NCBI GenBank assembly: GCA_016784945.1
Contig: JADHTP010000045.1
Span: 1-15,461, forward strand
Source of the DNA: Deltaproteobacteria bacterium
GTDB lineage: Bacteria; Myxococcota_A; UBA9042; DTJE01
DNA length: 15,461 bases
Direction: 5' to 3'
Part shown: piece by piece, positions 1 to 6,623 of the stretch
Layout of the letters: each line of letters starts with the position of its first letter
Numbering within the stretch: the stretch's first letter is position 1
The notes under the pieces: model-generated
Database searches by the model: none
Told to the model about the DNA's origin: nothing
The model's input: only the letters and a program-made list of their open reading frames with translations
Program-made: the position numbers and the translations under genes

Positions 1-1193
1 AAGGCGCCCGCGGCCACCACGGCACCGGTGGAGTCGATGGTGCCTCCCATCCAGGCCCCGCCCAGGACCTCGCCGATGTCTATGGCACGAATGAACATGG
101 GCATGAAGATCATCATCAACACCGTGAAGATGAGGGTCATCCCTACCCCGAGTGTCAGTTCTTCCTTTTTTGCGCGTGCCGCAGCCGCCACCGCGATGGC
201 CGCCGACACGCCGCAGACCGATGTGGCCGCGGCGATGATGATCACCAGTGACTTGCTGGCCATCTTCAGGATCCGGGTGCCGAAAAACCACATGAAGACG
301 ATCACCGTGGGCGTCACCAGCCAGGCGACCATCAGCCCCGGCACGCCGATGCTGAGGATCTTGCCGAACAGGATCTCGGCGCCCAGCAACACCAGGCCCG
401 TCTTGATGTACATCTCTGTCCGGACGCCGCGTTTGAGCCATTCGGGCGTGCCGATGGTGTTGGAGATGAGCAGGCCGATGGCCAGCGCCCAGGCCGCATA
501 GCTCAGGCCGTAGGTCTTTGTGACGCTGTGGTTGGCGATGGTGAAGGAGATGACGGCCAGGATGAAGATGGCCCCGAACGCCAAGGCGTATCGGCCCACG
601 TTCTGTCCCATGCTCCAGACCCCGATGGAGGTCAGGAGCATGATGGCGAAGAGGGTGACGAGGAGCGGGATGACAATCAGCCTCGAACGCTCGGCGGTCA
701 CGGTCACTTTGCCCTGTCCGATGACGACCCCGGCGGACGGGAAGGTTTGCGATACGTACGCCCGCGCTCCCATGCCGGCGGCATCCGGACCTTCCGGGGT
801 GAATTCCAGTGCCCTGTCGGCGCCGGCCAGGAGGGTCCCGATCGAGATGGTTTTCCCGTCCCCGGTACGCGAGGAGGCCACACGCAGCTGCACCCCCCCA
901 TCCACGGGCACGACGCTGGCGGTCGCCCCCGGTTCTTTGCCGTTGATCCGTTCGACCAGCCCGGCCAGTGTCGCGGCCTCATCGAGGCCGATGGTGGTTT
1001 TCCTGGCCTGGTAGAAAACGTCCATCGGGCTGGAGATCCACTTGCCCAGCTTGGGCACCTTCCTGGCGGACAGGCTGTCGGACAAGGTCAGGATGCCCAG
1101 CACCGTGGCGACCAGGAGGATGGTCAACCCGAACCATACGGTCCACCAGTCCTCCTCGGCGATCAGCGGATTGCGTTTCTTTTCGTTTGTCAT
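1..1193 (-). CDS. yeiH: YeiH/UPF0324-family putative sulfate exporter, large form (C-terminus cut by window edge)
   Basis: Translating the minus strand from the ATG at 1193-1191 gives 397 residues with no stop before the edge. It is a polytopic inner-membrane protein. One membrane segment lies at about 17-37, a soluble segment at about 40-170, then repeated hydrophobic segments from about 172 on. Family signatures are visible: KTGLVLLGAEILFGK (264-278), SVCGVSAAIA (325-334) and GGTIDSTGAVVAAGA (383-397). The family (UPF0324, YeiH/TauZ-like) is annotated as putative sulfate exporter, but the substrate is not settled for most members. Ordinary YeiH proteins are about 350 residues and lack the large soluble insert; I recall a similar long form in some other bacteria. 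The start is fixed by a 4-base ATGA overlap with the stop of the upstream four-Cys gene, which implies translational coupling. The family call is firm; the substrate is not. Confidence 0.88.
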   Translation of the reverse strand, partial: MTNEKKRNPLIAEEDWWTVWFGLTILLVATVLGILTLSDSLSARKVPKLGKWISSPMDVFYQARKTTIGLDEAATLAGLVERINGKEPGATASVVPVDGGVQLRVASSRTGDGKTISIGTLLAGADRALEFTPEGPDAAGMGARAYVSQTFPSAGVVIGQGKVTVTAERSRLIVIPLLVTLFAIMLLTSIGVWSMGQNVGRYALAFGAIFILAVISFTIANHSVTKTYGLSYAAWALAIGLLISNTIGTPEWLKRGVRTEMYIKTGLVLLGAEILFGKILSIGVPGLMVAWLVTPTVIVFMWFFGTRILKMASKSLVIIIAAATSVCGVSAAIAVAAAARAKKEELTLGVGMTLIFTVLMMIFMPMFIRAIDIGEVLGGAWMGGTIDSTGAVVAAGA

Positions 1194-1417
1194 GACCTGA
1201 CCCACCCCCGTCCCTCCGACTCTCCGCGAGGCGTGAACGAGGGACACTCCTGCGCCGGAAGAGGATCCACGAATCGATCAAGCCTGTGGCAGATCCCGGC
1301 CTCGCCCCGGGCCGACGAGTAGGCGGAGCCGAAGACGGTAAGGTAGGGAAATTCCGCTTCGATGGAAGCCGGATCGTCGATGAAGTGGACGCAATGCCGA
1401 CAGGTTTGTTCGCTCAT
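1190..1417 (-). CDS. small four-cysteine protein of unknown function
   Basis: This 75-residue soluble protein has Cys6 and Cys9 as a CxxC pair (TCRHC), then Cys43 (GICHR) and Cys58 (QECPSF). The pattern C-x2-C-x33-C-x14-C suggests a small zinc or iron-sulfur site. It has no signal peptide or membrane segment, so it should be cytosolic. I do not recognise a named family. The gene starts 23 bases after the carbonic-anhydrase-like gene, and its stop codon overlaps the ATG of the YeiH-family gene (ATGA). This supports a real, co-translated gene despite its size and weak ribosome binding site. A role in metal or redox support of its neighbours is only inference. Confidence 0.7.
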   Translation of the reverse strand: MSEQTCRHCVHFIDDPASIEAEFPYLTVFGSAYSSARGEAGICHRLDRFVDPLPAQECPSFTPRGESEGRGWVRS

Positions 1418-1440
1418 GAACTGGCTCGCATGTTCTTGCT

Positions 1441-1815
1441 TCAGTAGTAGTCCATCGGATTTGACCTTGCAATCAACTCGGCTGCCGCTTTCATGTCATC
1501 GCTATGTCGGGCCCTTTCCATGGCTTCGTTGTCGAAGGCCTCGGCTCCCCCGGACGCCCCACAGTCGGTGTGATGGACGATGACGACCCTGGACACCGAG
1601 TGCAGCCGGCGGGATGTTCCTACGCAGGTAAGCAGGAACTGTGCGGCGGACGCCTCGGAGGGATCGAGCAGGGACCGGGTGGCTCCACAAACGGATATCA
1701 GGTCGAAGCGACCGGGCAGGTGGCCGGACAGCAGGGTGGAAAGGTGCGGGTGCAGTCTCCAGTCCATGCAGGTGATCACCAGCGCGTCGCAGGCACGTGG
1801 AGCCGGGGTGGTCAT
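1441..1815 (-). CDS. beta-carbonic-anhydrase-like protein, short form
   Basis: This 124-residue cytosolic protein should hydrate CO2 to bicarbonate if active. Zinc-site motifs of the beta class are visible. TCMDWR gives Cys16 with the Asp18/Arg20 dyad, and VHHTDCGA gives His82 and Cys85 (HxxC). The DLISVCGATRSL segment matches the conserved strand after the first motif. The protein is shorter than classical beta-carbonic anhydrases (about 200 residues) but close to a small bacterial subfamily. Even so, its end (MDYY) seems to lack the final strand I would expect. The ATG at 1815 has an AGAAGG-like ribosome binding site a few bases upstream. It is the first gene of an operon with the four-Cys and YeiH-family genes. 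Fold assignment is good; catalytic activity is inferred. Confidence 0.8.
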   Translation of the reverse strand: MTTPAPRACDALVITCMDWRLHPHLSTLLSGHLPGRFDLISVCGATRSLLDPSEASAAQFLLTCVGTSRRLHSVSRVVIVHHTDCGASGGAEAFDNEAMERARHSDDMKAAAELIARSNPMDYY

Positions 1816-1845
1816 GACCTTCTTTCCGCGTTACCGGCCTTCCGT

Positions 1846-1874
1846 CGTATAGCACCATCCCGGTGAGGCGTAAA
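1846..1874 (-). promoter_or_regulatory. candidate sigma70 promoter for the carbonic anhydrase operon
   Basis: Reading the minus strand, TTTACG (1874-1869) and TATACG (1851-1846) are separated by 17 bases. Each matches the consensus at four of six positions. The predicted start would leave a leader of about 25 bases before the ATG at 1815. This is pattern matching only. Confidence 0.4.
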
Positions 1875-1957
1875 CGGCCGAACCGGCGCCGTCCGCGGTC
1901 GGCCCGTCGGCCCGGATGAACGGTCGCCTGTATTCCCGGTTGGTTGGTCATCGGGAT

Positions 1958-1987
1958 CCGACATGACGCCCGGCATCTGTGTACAAT
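1958..1987 (+). promoter_or_regulatory. candidate sigma70 promoter for the metallophosphoesterase lipoprotein
   Basis: CCGACA (1958-1963) and TACAAT (1982-1987) lie 18 bases apart, and the -10 box matches five of six positions. Transcription would begin near 1994, ahead of the ribosome binding site GGGGAG (2007-2012). The same placement argues against translation from the in-frame GTG at 1979, which would sit inside the promoter. Apart from this and the divergent promoter, I see nothing else in 1816-2020. Confidence 0.5.
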
Positions 1988-2020
1988 GTCCGCGCTAGTC
2001 AGGAGCGGGGAGATGGTGAC

Positions 2021-3337
2021 ATGCTGGTCCGAGTGGTCATGAAAGGGGTCGTTCCGGCAGCGTTGCTGCTGGCTGTTTCGTGTGGCGGAGGCGGCGGCGC
2101 GGTTGACGCGGGCTCCATCGACGTGGACAACGGCAAGATCCCGCCCGTGGATGTCCTGGAGGACGTGCCGGATGTGCCCATCGATGTGTACACACCGCCT
2201 CCCGCCGAACACAAGGTCCCCATCGGCGCCGAGGACCCGACCTTTCACGTGGGTCCCCACGTGATGCATACGACACAGGCCAGCGTGGCCATCGTCTGGG
2301 AGACCGAAGAGGCCGGTGGGACCCGCGTCGAATACGGGGTGGACGACGGTTACGGGAGCCAGGTGGAGGGCGCTGCGGGAACCATGCACGAGGTGGTCGT
2401 CACGGAACTGAAACCCGCGACCGTCTATCACTACCGCGCCTGCGCCGACGAACTCTGCACTGCCGATCTGACCTTCGCCACGGCGCCGGTACCGGGTCAG
2501 AAGTTCAGGTTTGCGGTGTATGGCGACTCACGCTCGGACCCGGTTTCCCACGGGGCCGTGGCTCAGAGCATCATCCAGAGCGAGCCGGCCCTGGTGCTCA
2601 ACATGGGCGACATCGTCGGCAACGGCGAGCGCCCGCAGTACAAGGAACAGCACTTCGACCCGAGCCGGCAACTCGGGCACCACGTCCCCATCTATGTGTC
2701 CATCGGGAACCACGAATGGAAGGAAGCCGAAGCGCTGGGCGAACTGGACGTACCCAACTTCCGTGAATACCTGGCGTTCCCCGTTGTTCCCGAACATCGC
2801 ATCGGTGAACTCAGCTACAGCTTCACCTTCGGCGATGCGTTCTTCATCGCCCTGGACAACACTATCGACGGCGCCGACATCTTCTTCCCGCTGGGCGATG
2901 CCGAAATGCCGCTGGCGAAGTGGCTGCGGGAGCAGGCCGAATCGGACGAGGCCAAAAAGGCGAAATGGCGCTTCGCTTTCATGCACTACCCGCCCGCTTC
3001 CCCGTGCCACGAGGACTGGATGAACATGGCCGCCACGCGCGACCACGTAATCCCGCTGCTGCGCGCCAACGGTTTCCACGCCCTGTTCGCGGGCCACGTG
3101 CACGACTACGAGAGGCAGGACTGGGACGGATTTCCGGTCATCGTCAGCGGCGGCGGCGGCGCCGAACTGGAAGACACGACGCTGTGCAACTTCGACCTGC
3201 CCGAAATCGTCGAACTGTATTCCGCGCATCACCATCTGACCGTGGATCTGGGCGACGACGAGGCCCACGTGCGCGCCGTCAGCCTGCAGGGCGAAGTCTT
3301 CGACGAGATCACCATTTCGCAGGCAGGAATGCAATAG
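2021..3337 (+). CDS. lipoprotein with purple-acid-phosphatase-like N-domain and metallophosphoesterase domain
   Basis: This 438-residue exported protein probably hydrolyses phosphoesters at a two-metal site outside the cytoplasm. A hydrophobic segment ends in a lipobox (LLLAVSC, Cys21), followed by a Gly run and an Asp/Val/Pro-rich linker to about residue 70. A fibronectin-like domain with the feel of the purple acid phosphatase N-terminal domain follows (WETEEAGGTRVEYG to LKPATVYHYRAC). The calcineurin-like motifs come in order: GDSR (168-171), GDIVGNG, GNHE (229-232), HYPP, and GHVHDYER (from 358). I chose the ATG at 2021 because GGGGAG lies 8 bases upstream and the signal peptide then begins normally. 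An in-frame GTG at 1979 lies in the promoter. The physiological substrate cannot be read from the sequence. Confidence 0.9.
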   Translation: MLVRVVMKGVVPAALLLAVSCGGGGGAVDAGSIDVDNGKIPPVDVLEDVPDVPIDVYTPPPAEHKVPIGAEDPTFHVGPHVMHTTQASVAIVWETEEAGGTRVEYGVDDGYGSQVEGAAGTMHEVVVTELKPATVYHYRACADELCTADLTFATAPVPGQKFRFAVYGDSRSDPVSHGAVAQSIIQSEPALVLNMGDIVGNGERPQYKEQHFDPSRQLGHHVPIYVSIGNHEWKEAEALGELDVPNFREYLAFPVVPEHRIGELSYSFTFGDAFFIALDNTIDGADIFFPLGDAEMPLAKWLREQAESDEAKKAKWRFAFMHYPPASPCHEDWMNMAATRDHVIPLLRANGFHALFAGHVHDYERQDWDGFPVIVSGGGGAELEDTTLCNFDLPEIVELYSAHHHLTVDLGDDEAHVRAVSLQGEVFDEITISQAGMQ

Positions 3338-3459
3338 TCCTTGAAACGGATTCGCCCGGCCTGGCGAGAAAGAACCTTCAACTACGGGGAGGATACAGGT
3401 GGTAAACGGCCATTTCCCCTTTTCCCTTTTCGCCGTATGACCACAGCGGGGTCTTGTTC

Positions 3460-3465
3460 GATAAT
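3460..3465 (+). promoter_or_regulatory. possible -10 box ahead of the small ORF
   Basis: GATAAT (3460-3465) follows ATGACC (3437-3442) at a 17-base spacing, and the -10 box matches five of six. The predicted start would fall almost on the ATG at 3473, which would make that message leaderless. Weak evidence. Confidence 0.25.
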
Positions 3466-3472
3466 CGACCCG

Positions 3473-3619
3473 ATGGGGCAGTGCCGCGGCGTCAGTTTCT
3501 GTCGCAAGATCCGGCAGTGGGCCAAAGCGGAGCCCGACGAAGACTGGAACGTGGTCGAAGAAAAGGCCGAGCTAAAGCTCAAGAAGAAGATCCGCGAATG
3601 GGCCGACGACGGAGAATAA
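3473..3619 (+). CDS. doubtful small charged protein, 48 residues
   Basis: I do not recognise this protein. The frame is open from a TTG at 3341, but no start has a convincing ribosome binding site. From the ATG at 3473 it reads as two cysteines near the N-terminus (QCRGVSFCRK) followed by a strongly charged, probably helical segment (KAELKLKKKIREW) ending in ADDGE. Amino-acid use in the last 45 residues looks protein-like, unlike the Pro/Arg-rich residues upstream. It sits alone between the phosphoesterase gene and the kinase promoter. It may be a real small protein, the tail of a decayed gene, or chance. The rest of 3338-3755 holds only this frame and the kinase promoter. Confidence 0.35.
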   Translation: MGQCRGVSFCRKIRQWAKAEPDEDWNVVEEKAELKLKKKIREWADDGE

Positions 3620-3636
3620 TGCCCGGACAGCGCCGA

Positions 3637-3665
3637 TTGACAGCCGGCTGGTCAGGACGGATACT
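3637..3665 (+). promoter_or_regulatory. near-consensus sigma70 promoter for the hybrid kinase
   Basis: A perfect TTGACA (3637-3642) is followed after 17 bases by GATACT (3660-3665), four of six for the -10 box. It leaves a leader of about 85 bases to the ATG at 3756. No other gene starts in between, so it most likely drives the kinase. Confidence 0.55.
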
Positions 3666-3755
3666 GAAAAAGCGTGAAATAGAACGCTGTTGCGGGTTCC
3701 TATGCGCCGGCCATGGAACGGGTATCGGCGTTGCGTGGAATCAAGGGAACCGCCC

Positions 3756-5318
3756 ATGACCAGGGACGACAATCCATCGGGGCCCGGCAGCCCGGGAATC
3801 GACCCGTACCGGGAGTTGTTCGAGCGATCGGCCGATGCCATCCTGATAATCGATGGCGAAACCTTCGTGGACTGCAACCAGGCCACTGTGGAGATGTTGC
3901 GTTACAAGGACAAGGCCGATCTCCTGCAGACCCACCCATCCCAGTTGTCGCCACAGTTCCAGTCCGACGGCAGGGCGTCCTTCGAAAAGGCCAACGAGAT
4001 GATGGACATCGCCTTCGAACAGGGCAATCACCGCTTCGAGTGGGATCACATGCGGGCCGACGGGGAGGTCTTTCCAGTGGAGGTGCTGTTGACCCCGGTG
4101 GCCCGGGGCGATGGTCATATCCTGCACTGCGTCTGGCGGGACATCACCGAACGTAAACGCCTCGAGGTCGAACTCCGACATTCCCAGAAGATGGAGGCCA
4201 TCGGCAAGCTCACCGGTGGCATCGCCCACGATTTCAACAACCTGCTGGTATCGATCCTGGGCTATGCCGATCTGCTGGAAACGGAGCTGAAGGGACCGGA
4301 GGCATTGCGTCAGTATGTCAAGGAGATCCTTCGTGCCAGTGAGCGGGCGGCATCCCTGGTGGCTCAACTGCTCGCGTTCAGCCGCAAGCTGGTTCTGCAG
4401 CCCAAGGTGCTGGATCTGAACGCGGTCCTGGTGGAACAGGGAAGCTTGCTCGGTCGCTTGCTGGGCGAACACATCCGCATCGAGACCCACACCACCGACC
4501 AGTCGCTCTGCGTCATGGCCGATCCCGGGCAGATCGAGCAGATGATCATGAACCTTGCCACCAACGCGCGCGACGCCATGCCGGAGGGTGGCACATTGAC
4601 CTTCGAGACCAGCGAGATCGTGGTCAGCGAACATAGTGACGGTGACGTGTCCCATCTTCCAGTGGGCCGCTACGCGGTGTTGGCGGTGGCCGATACCGGC
4701 GTTGGCATACCGCAGCCAGTCGTCGACAGAATCTTCGAGCCTTTCTTCACCACCAAGGAACAGGGCGAGGGCACGGGACTGGGCTTGTCCACGGTGTACG
4801 GCCTGGCCAGGCAGAGCGGCGGTGACATCACGGTGCTCAGCGAGCCGGGCAAGGGAGCCCTTTTCAAGGTCTATCTGCCTGTCACGTCAGAGAAACCCGG
4901 GCCGGAACCGGACCCATCACCTTTACCTGACCAGATTCCTCGCCGCGTGACCGAGACCGTGCTGGTGGTGGAGGACGAGGCCGCCGTGGGCAGCCTGATA
5001 GAGACCGTGATGGCCGGCGAGGGATACACGGTCTTTCGCGTCAGGAACGGCGAGGAAGCCATGGAATTGGTGGACTCTCGCGATCTGGAGTTCGACCTGC
5101 TGCTGACCGATGTGGTGATGCCCCATATGGGCGGCCCGGAGCTGGCGAAGACGCTGCGGCTGTCACGCCCGGACCTGAAAGTGCTGTTCACCTCGGGGTA
5201 CACGAACAACGCGCTCATGAGCGGGGGCGCCCTGGTGGACGGGGTCGACCTGCTGCGAAAGCCCTTTTCGCCCCAGACCTTGCTGCGGCAGGTGCGGGAT
5301 GTTCTCGATCGGGTGTGA
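3756..5318 (+). CDS. soluble hybrid sensor histidine kinase (PAS-HisKA-HATPase-REC)
   Basis: This 520-residue signalling protein should autophosphorylate on a histidine and pass the phosphate to its own receiver. The domains in order are: PAS (about 15-135), with PAC-like VWRDITERKRLE at its end; HisKA with GGIAHDFNN, phospho-acceptor His158; HATPase_c with N-box NLATNARDAM (Asn270), DTGVGI (from 313), FEPFFTTK and GTGLGL (from 339); and REC with acidic pocket EDE (406-408), phospho-acceptor Asp452 (LLTDVVMP) and conserved Lys502 (RKPFS). There is no membrane segment, so the signal is presumably cytosolic and sensed by PAS. No separate response regulator lies beside it, so its output partner is elsewhere. 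I took the ATG at 3756 because AAGGGA lies just upstream; an open frame extends further up to 3690 without a good site. Confidence 0.93.
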   Translation: MTRDDNPSGPGSPGIDPYRELFERSADAILIIDGETFVDCNQATVEMLRYKDKADLLQTHPSQLSPQFQSDGRASFEKANEMMDIAFEQGNHRFEWDHMRADGEVFPVEVLLTPVARGDGHILHCVWRDITERKRLEVELRHSQKMEAIGKLTGGIAHDFNNLLVSILGYADLLETELKGPEALRQYVKEILRASERAASLVAQLLAFSRKLVLQPKVLDLNAVLVEQGSLLGRLLGEHIRIETHTTDQSLCVMADPGQIEQMIMNLATNARDAMPEGGTLTFETSEIVVSEHSDGDVSHLPVGRYAVLAVADTGVGIPQPVVDRIFEPFFTTKEQGEGTGLGLSTVYGLARQSGGDITVLSEPGKGALFKVYLPVTSEKPGPEPDPSPLPDQIPRRVTETVLVVEDEAAVGSLIETVMAGEGYTVFRVRNGEEAMELVDSRDLEFDLLLTDVVMPHMGGPELAKTLRLSRPDLKVLFTSGYTNNALMSGGALVDGVDLLRKPFSPQTLLRQVRDVLDRV

Positions 5319-5338
5319 GCGATCTGCGCGAAGATGTG

Positions 5339-5648
5339 ATGGGCAGACCAAAGAAACGGATTACATCGCTTACAACGGTGGGCACGTTCCTCAGTGGGAC
5401 GGCCTGCTCCGACACGCTTTTCCACGTGGTCGCCAGGGCATACGACCATCCCAATGAAGCCCGAAGAAAAGGCCGCAATGCCTTTCGCGGGCGGCATCAT
5501 GCAGCGCGGCTACCAGTGCGGCATGATCTGGGGCGCGGCGTTGGCCGCGGGGGCCGAGGCGCATCGTCTTCATGGCCCGGGCCCGCAGGCCGAAACGGCC
5601 GCGATCATGGCGGCGGGACTGGCTGGGCGGAATCGGATTGTGCGGTAG
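5339..5648 (+). pseudogene. frameshifted C_GCAxxG_C_C family gene, N-terminal half
   Basis: Two reading frames together give one recognisable protein. From the ATG at 5339 comes MGRPKKRITSL, then GTFLSGTACSDTLFHVVA and RAYDHPNEA. After a shift near 5458-5470, the next frame continues EEKAAMPFAGGIMQRGYQCG, then MIWGAALAAGAEAHRL and GPGPQAETAAIMAA, before a TAG at 5646. Read together, these match my recollection of the cysteine-rich C_GCAxxG_C_C family (probable redox or metal-binding proteins of anaerobes) with conserved Cys in SGTACS and GYQCG. The usual C-terminal half of this subfamily is missing. The start lies 20 bases past the kinase stop. The neighbouring genes keep long clean frames, so real decay is more likely than poor sequence, but one-base errors cannot be excluded. 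Confidence 0.65.
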
Positions 5649-5906
5649 GGCCTGCGGGGCACTGGGGCCGCCATATGGCTCATTGGACTGAACAGCCTCA
5701 AGGCAGAAGGCGACAAGATTGAATACAAGAGCACCGAAGCCAAGGACGCCATTGACAGATTCATGAAGTGCTCCGACTACCGTTCGAGTGCTCCGAAATC
5801 GTGGGGCGCAGGTTCGAAAGCGTGGCGGACCACGCCGGCTACCTGCGCGACGGAGGCTGCTCGAAACTCATCGAAGTGCTGGCCGCAACCGGTTGGGTCC
5901 CATTGA
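5649..5906 (+). pseudogene. second C_GCAxxG_C_C-like remnant, C-terminal part, frameshifted
   Basis: After the TAG at 5646, the same frame resumes with AAIWLIGLNSLKAEGDKIEY, then KSTEAKDAIDRFMKCSDYR. It then shifts at about 5781-5786 to FECSEIVGRRFESVADHAGY, LRDGGCSKLIEVLAAT. A third frame just upstream reads ACGALG (about 5649-5666), so a one-base loss probably separates CGALG from AAIW. The ordered cysteines (CG, C, C, GGC) fit the tail of a C_GCAxxG_C_C-type protein, but a different subtype from the N-terminal remnant at 5339-5648. It has no start of its own. It could be the back half of one gene fused by deletion to the front half of another. From 5319 to 5917 there is no intact gene. Confidence 0.5.
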
Positions 5907-5917
5907 CCGCGGGCCGT

Positions 5918-6388
5918 TCAGTGGGCTTTCAGCCGTCCGAGAAGGGCGTCGAAGGTGTTGCCGGTCAGGTTGGCGAAATAGATCATGCGCATGTAATGGA
6001 GCAGTTCGGCTGCCCGTTCGGGCCCGTAGGTTTCCCGGATCATGGAAACCATGTCCGGATCCGGATGTTGGTTGGTCTGGGCGTAGTGAGCCGCGAAATG
6101 GATGGCGGGCTGATCGTCATTGTCCGGGTCGGCGCCGGTGCCTGACTCCATGATTCGGCCGATGTCCTCTTCGGACACGTTCAGTTTGCGGGCCAGACTG
6201 GAATGGATGGCCGCGCAGTACCGGCATTCGTTGACACCGGTGACGGCCAGCATCACCTTTTCCCGCAGGGCCCCGCCGACCCTTCTGTGGGTCACCGCGC
6301 CCGCCAGGGACGGAAGGCCCTTCACCACCCCGAAAAGGTCGCGGAAGAATTCGGAAGGTCGATAGGTCTTTTTGCTGGACCCGGTCAT
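5918..6388 (-). CDS. AhpD-like / carboxymuconolactone decarboxylase family protein
   Basis: This 156-residue cytosolic protein belongs to the AhpD-like alpha-helical fold, whose members act as peroxidase partners or other thiol-redox proteins. The active-site pattern is visible as NECRYCAAIH: Cys55, Cys58 and His62 (C-x2-C-x3-H) with Glu54 before them. This thiol pair is the one used by AhpD in reducing hydroperoxide-reductase systems, but no AhpC or lipoamide partner is nearby, so the substrate is unknown. The frame is open to 6466. I chose the ATG at 6388 because GGAG lies 5 bases upstream and the extra 26 residues look non-homologous. The gene lies opposite the cysteine-protein remnants and is intact. 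Confidence 0.85.
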   Translation of the reverse strand: MTGSSKKTYRPSEFFRDLFGVVKGLPSLAGAVTHRRVGGALREKVMLAVTGVNECRYCAAIHSSLARKLNVSEEDIGRIMESGTGADPDNDDQPAIHFAAHYAQTNQHPDPDMVSMIRETYGPERAAELLHYMRMIYFANLTGNTFDALLGRLKAH

Positions 6389-6527
6389 GGTGACTCCGTA
6401 GTCGGGGGCGCTCGGAACAGGCCGGCACTCGTCATTTGAATCCAAGACCCTGACATGGTCTGACACCCGTCAAGGCAATACAGTGCGTTTGTACCCGGTC
6501 CGGGGCAGGAAGCAAAGGGGGATGATC

Positions 6528-6595
6528 ATGGATACTCAGACACTCACGTCGTTCTTCACGTGGTGCCCTGGCCGGCCCTGCTGATTATCGGATAG
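6528..6595 (+). pseudogene. DUF6868-like gene reduced to its two ends by internal deletion
   Basis: A good ribosome binding site (AAAGGGGG, 6514-6521) precedes an ATG at 6528 that reads MDTQTLTSFFTWC, then CPGRPC and a stop at 6582-6584. A different frame of the same bases reads VVPWPALLIIG and stops at 6593-6595. From memory, DUF6868 membrane proteins (about 75-80 residues) begin with such an LxxFFxWC motif and end with VPYLALLIxG. The two ends are therefore present and out of frame with each other, with some 50 residues lost between them. The remaining frame could still make an 18-residue peptide. The family assignment is by recollection of short motifs. Confidence 0.45.
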
Positions 6596-6623
6596 CGAGG
6601 ATCGCCTGACTCAAAGGAATGAC

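Noticed and set aside
528..1322. Plus-strand open frame of 264 codons at the left end
   Set aside because: It is the shadow of the YeiH-family gene, whose minus-strand translation shows membrane helices and family motifs.
1502..2431. Long minus-strand open frame of 309 codons
   Set aside because: It lies across the carbonic anhydrase gene, the divergent promoters and the phosphoesterase start, with no recognisable motifs and His/Arg/Pro-rich composition typical of an antisense shadow in high-GC DNA.
6440..6480. TGACA repeats upstream of the AhpD-like gene as an operator
   Set aside because: The two TGACA strings are direct, short, and have no convincing symmetry or aligned promoter.
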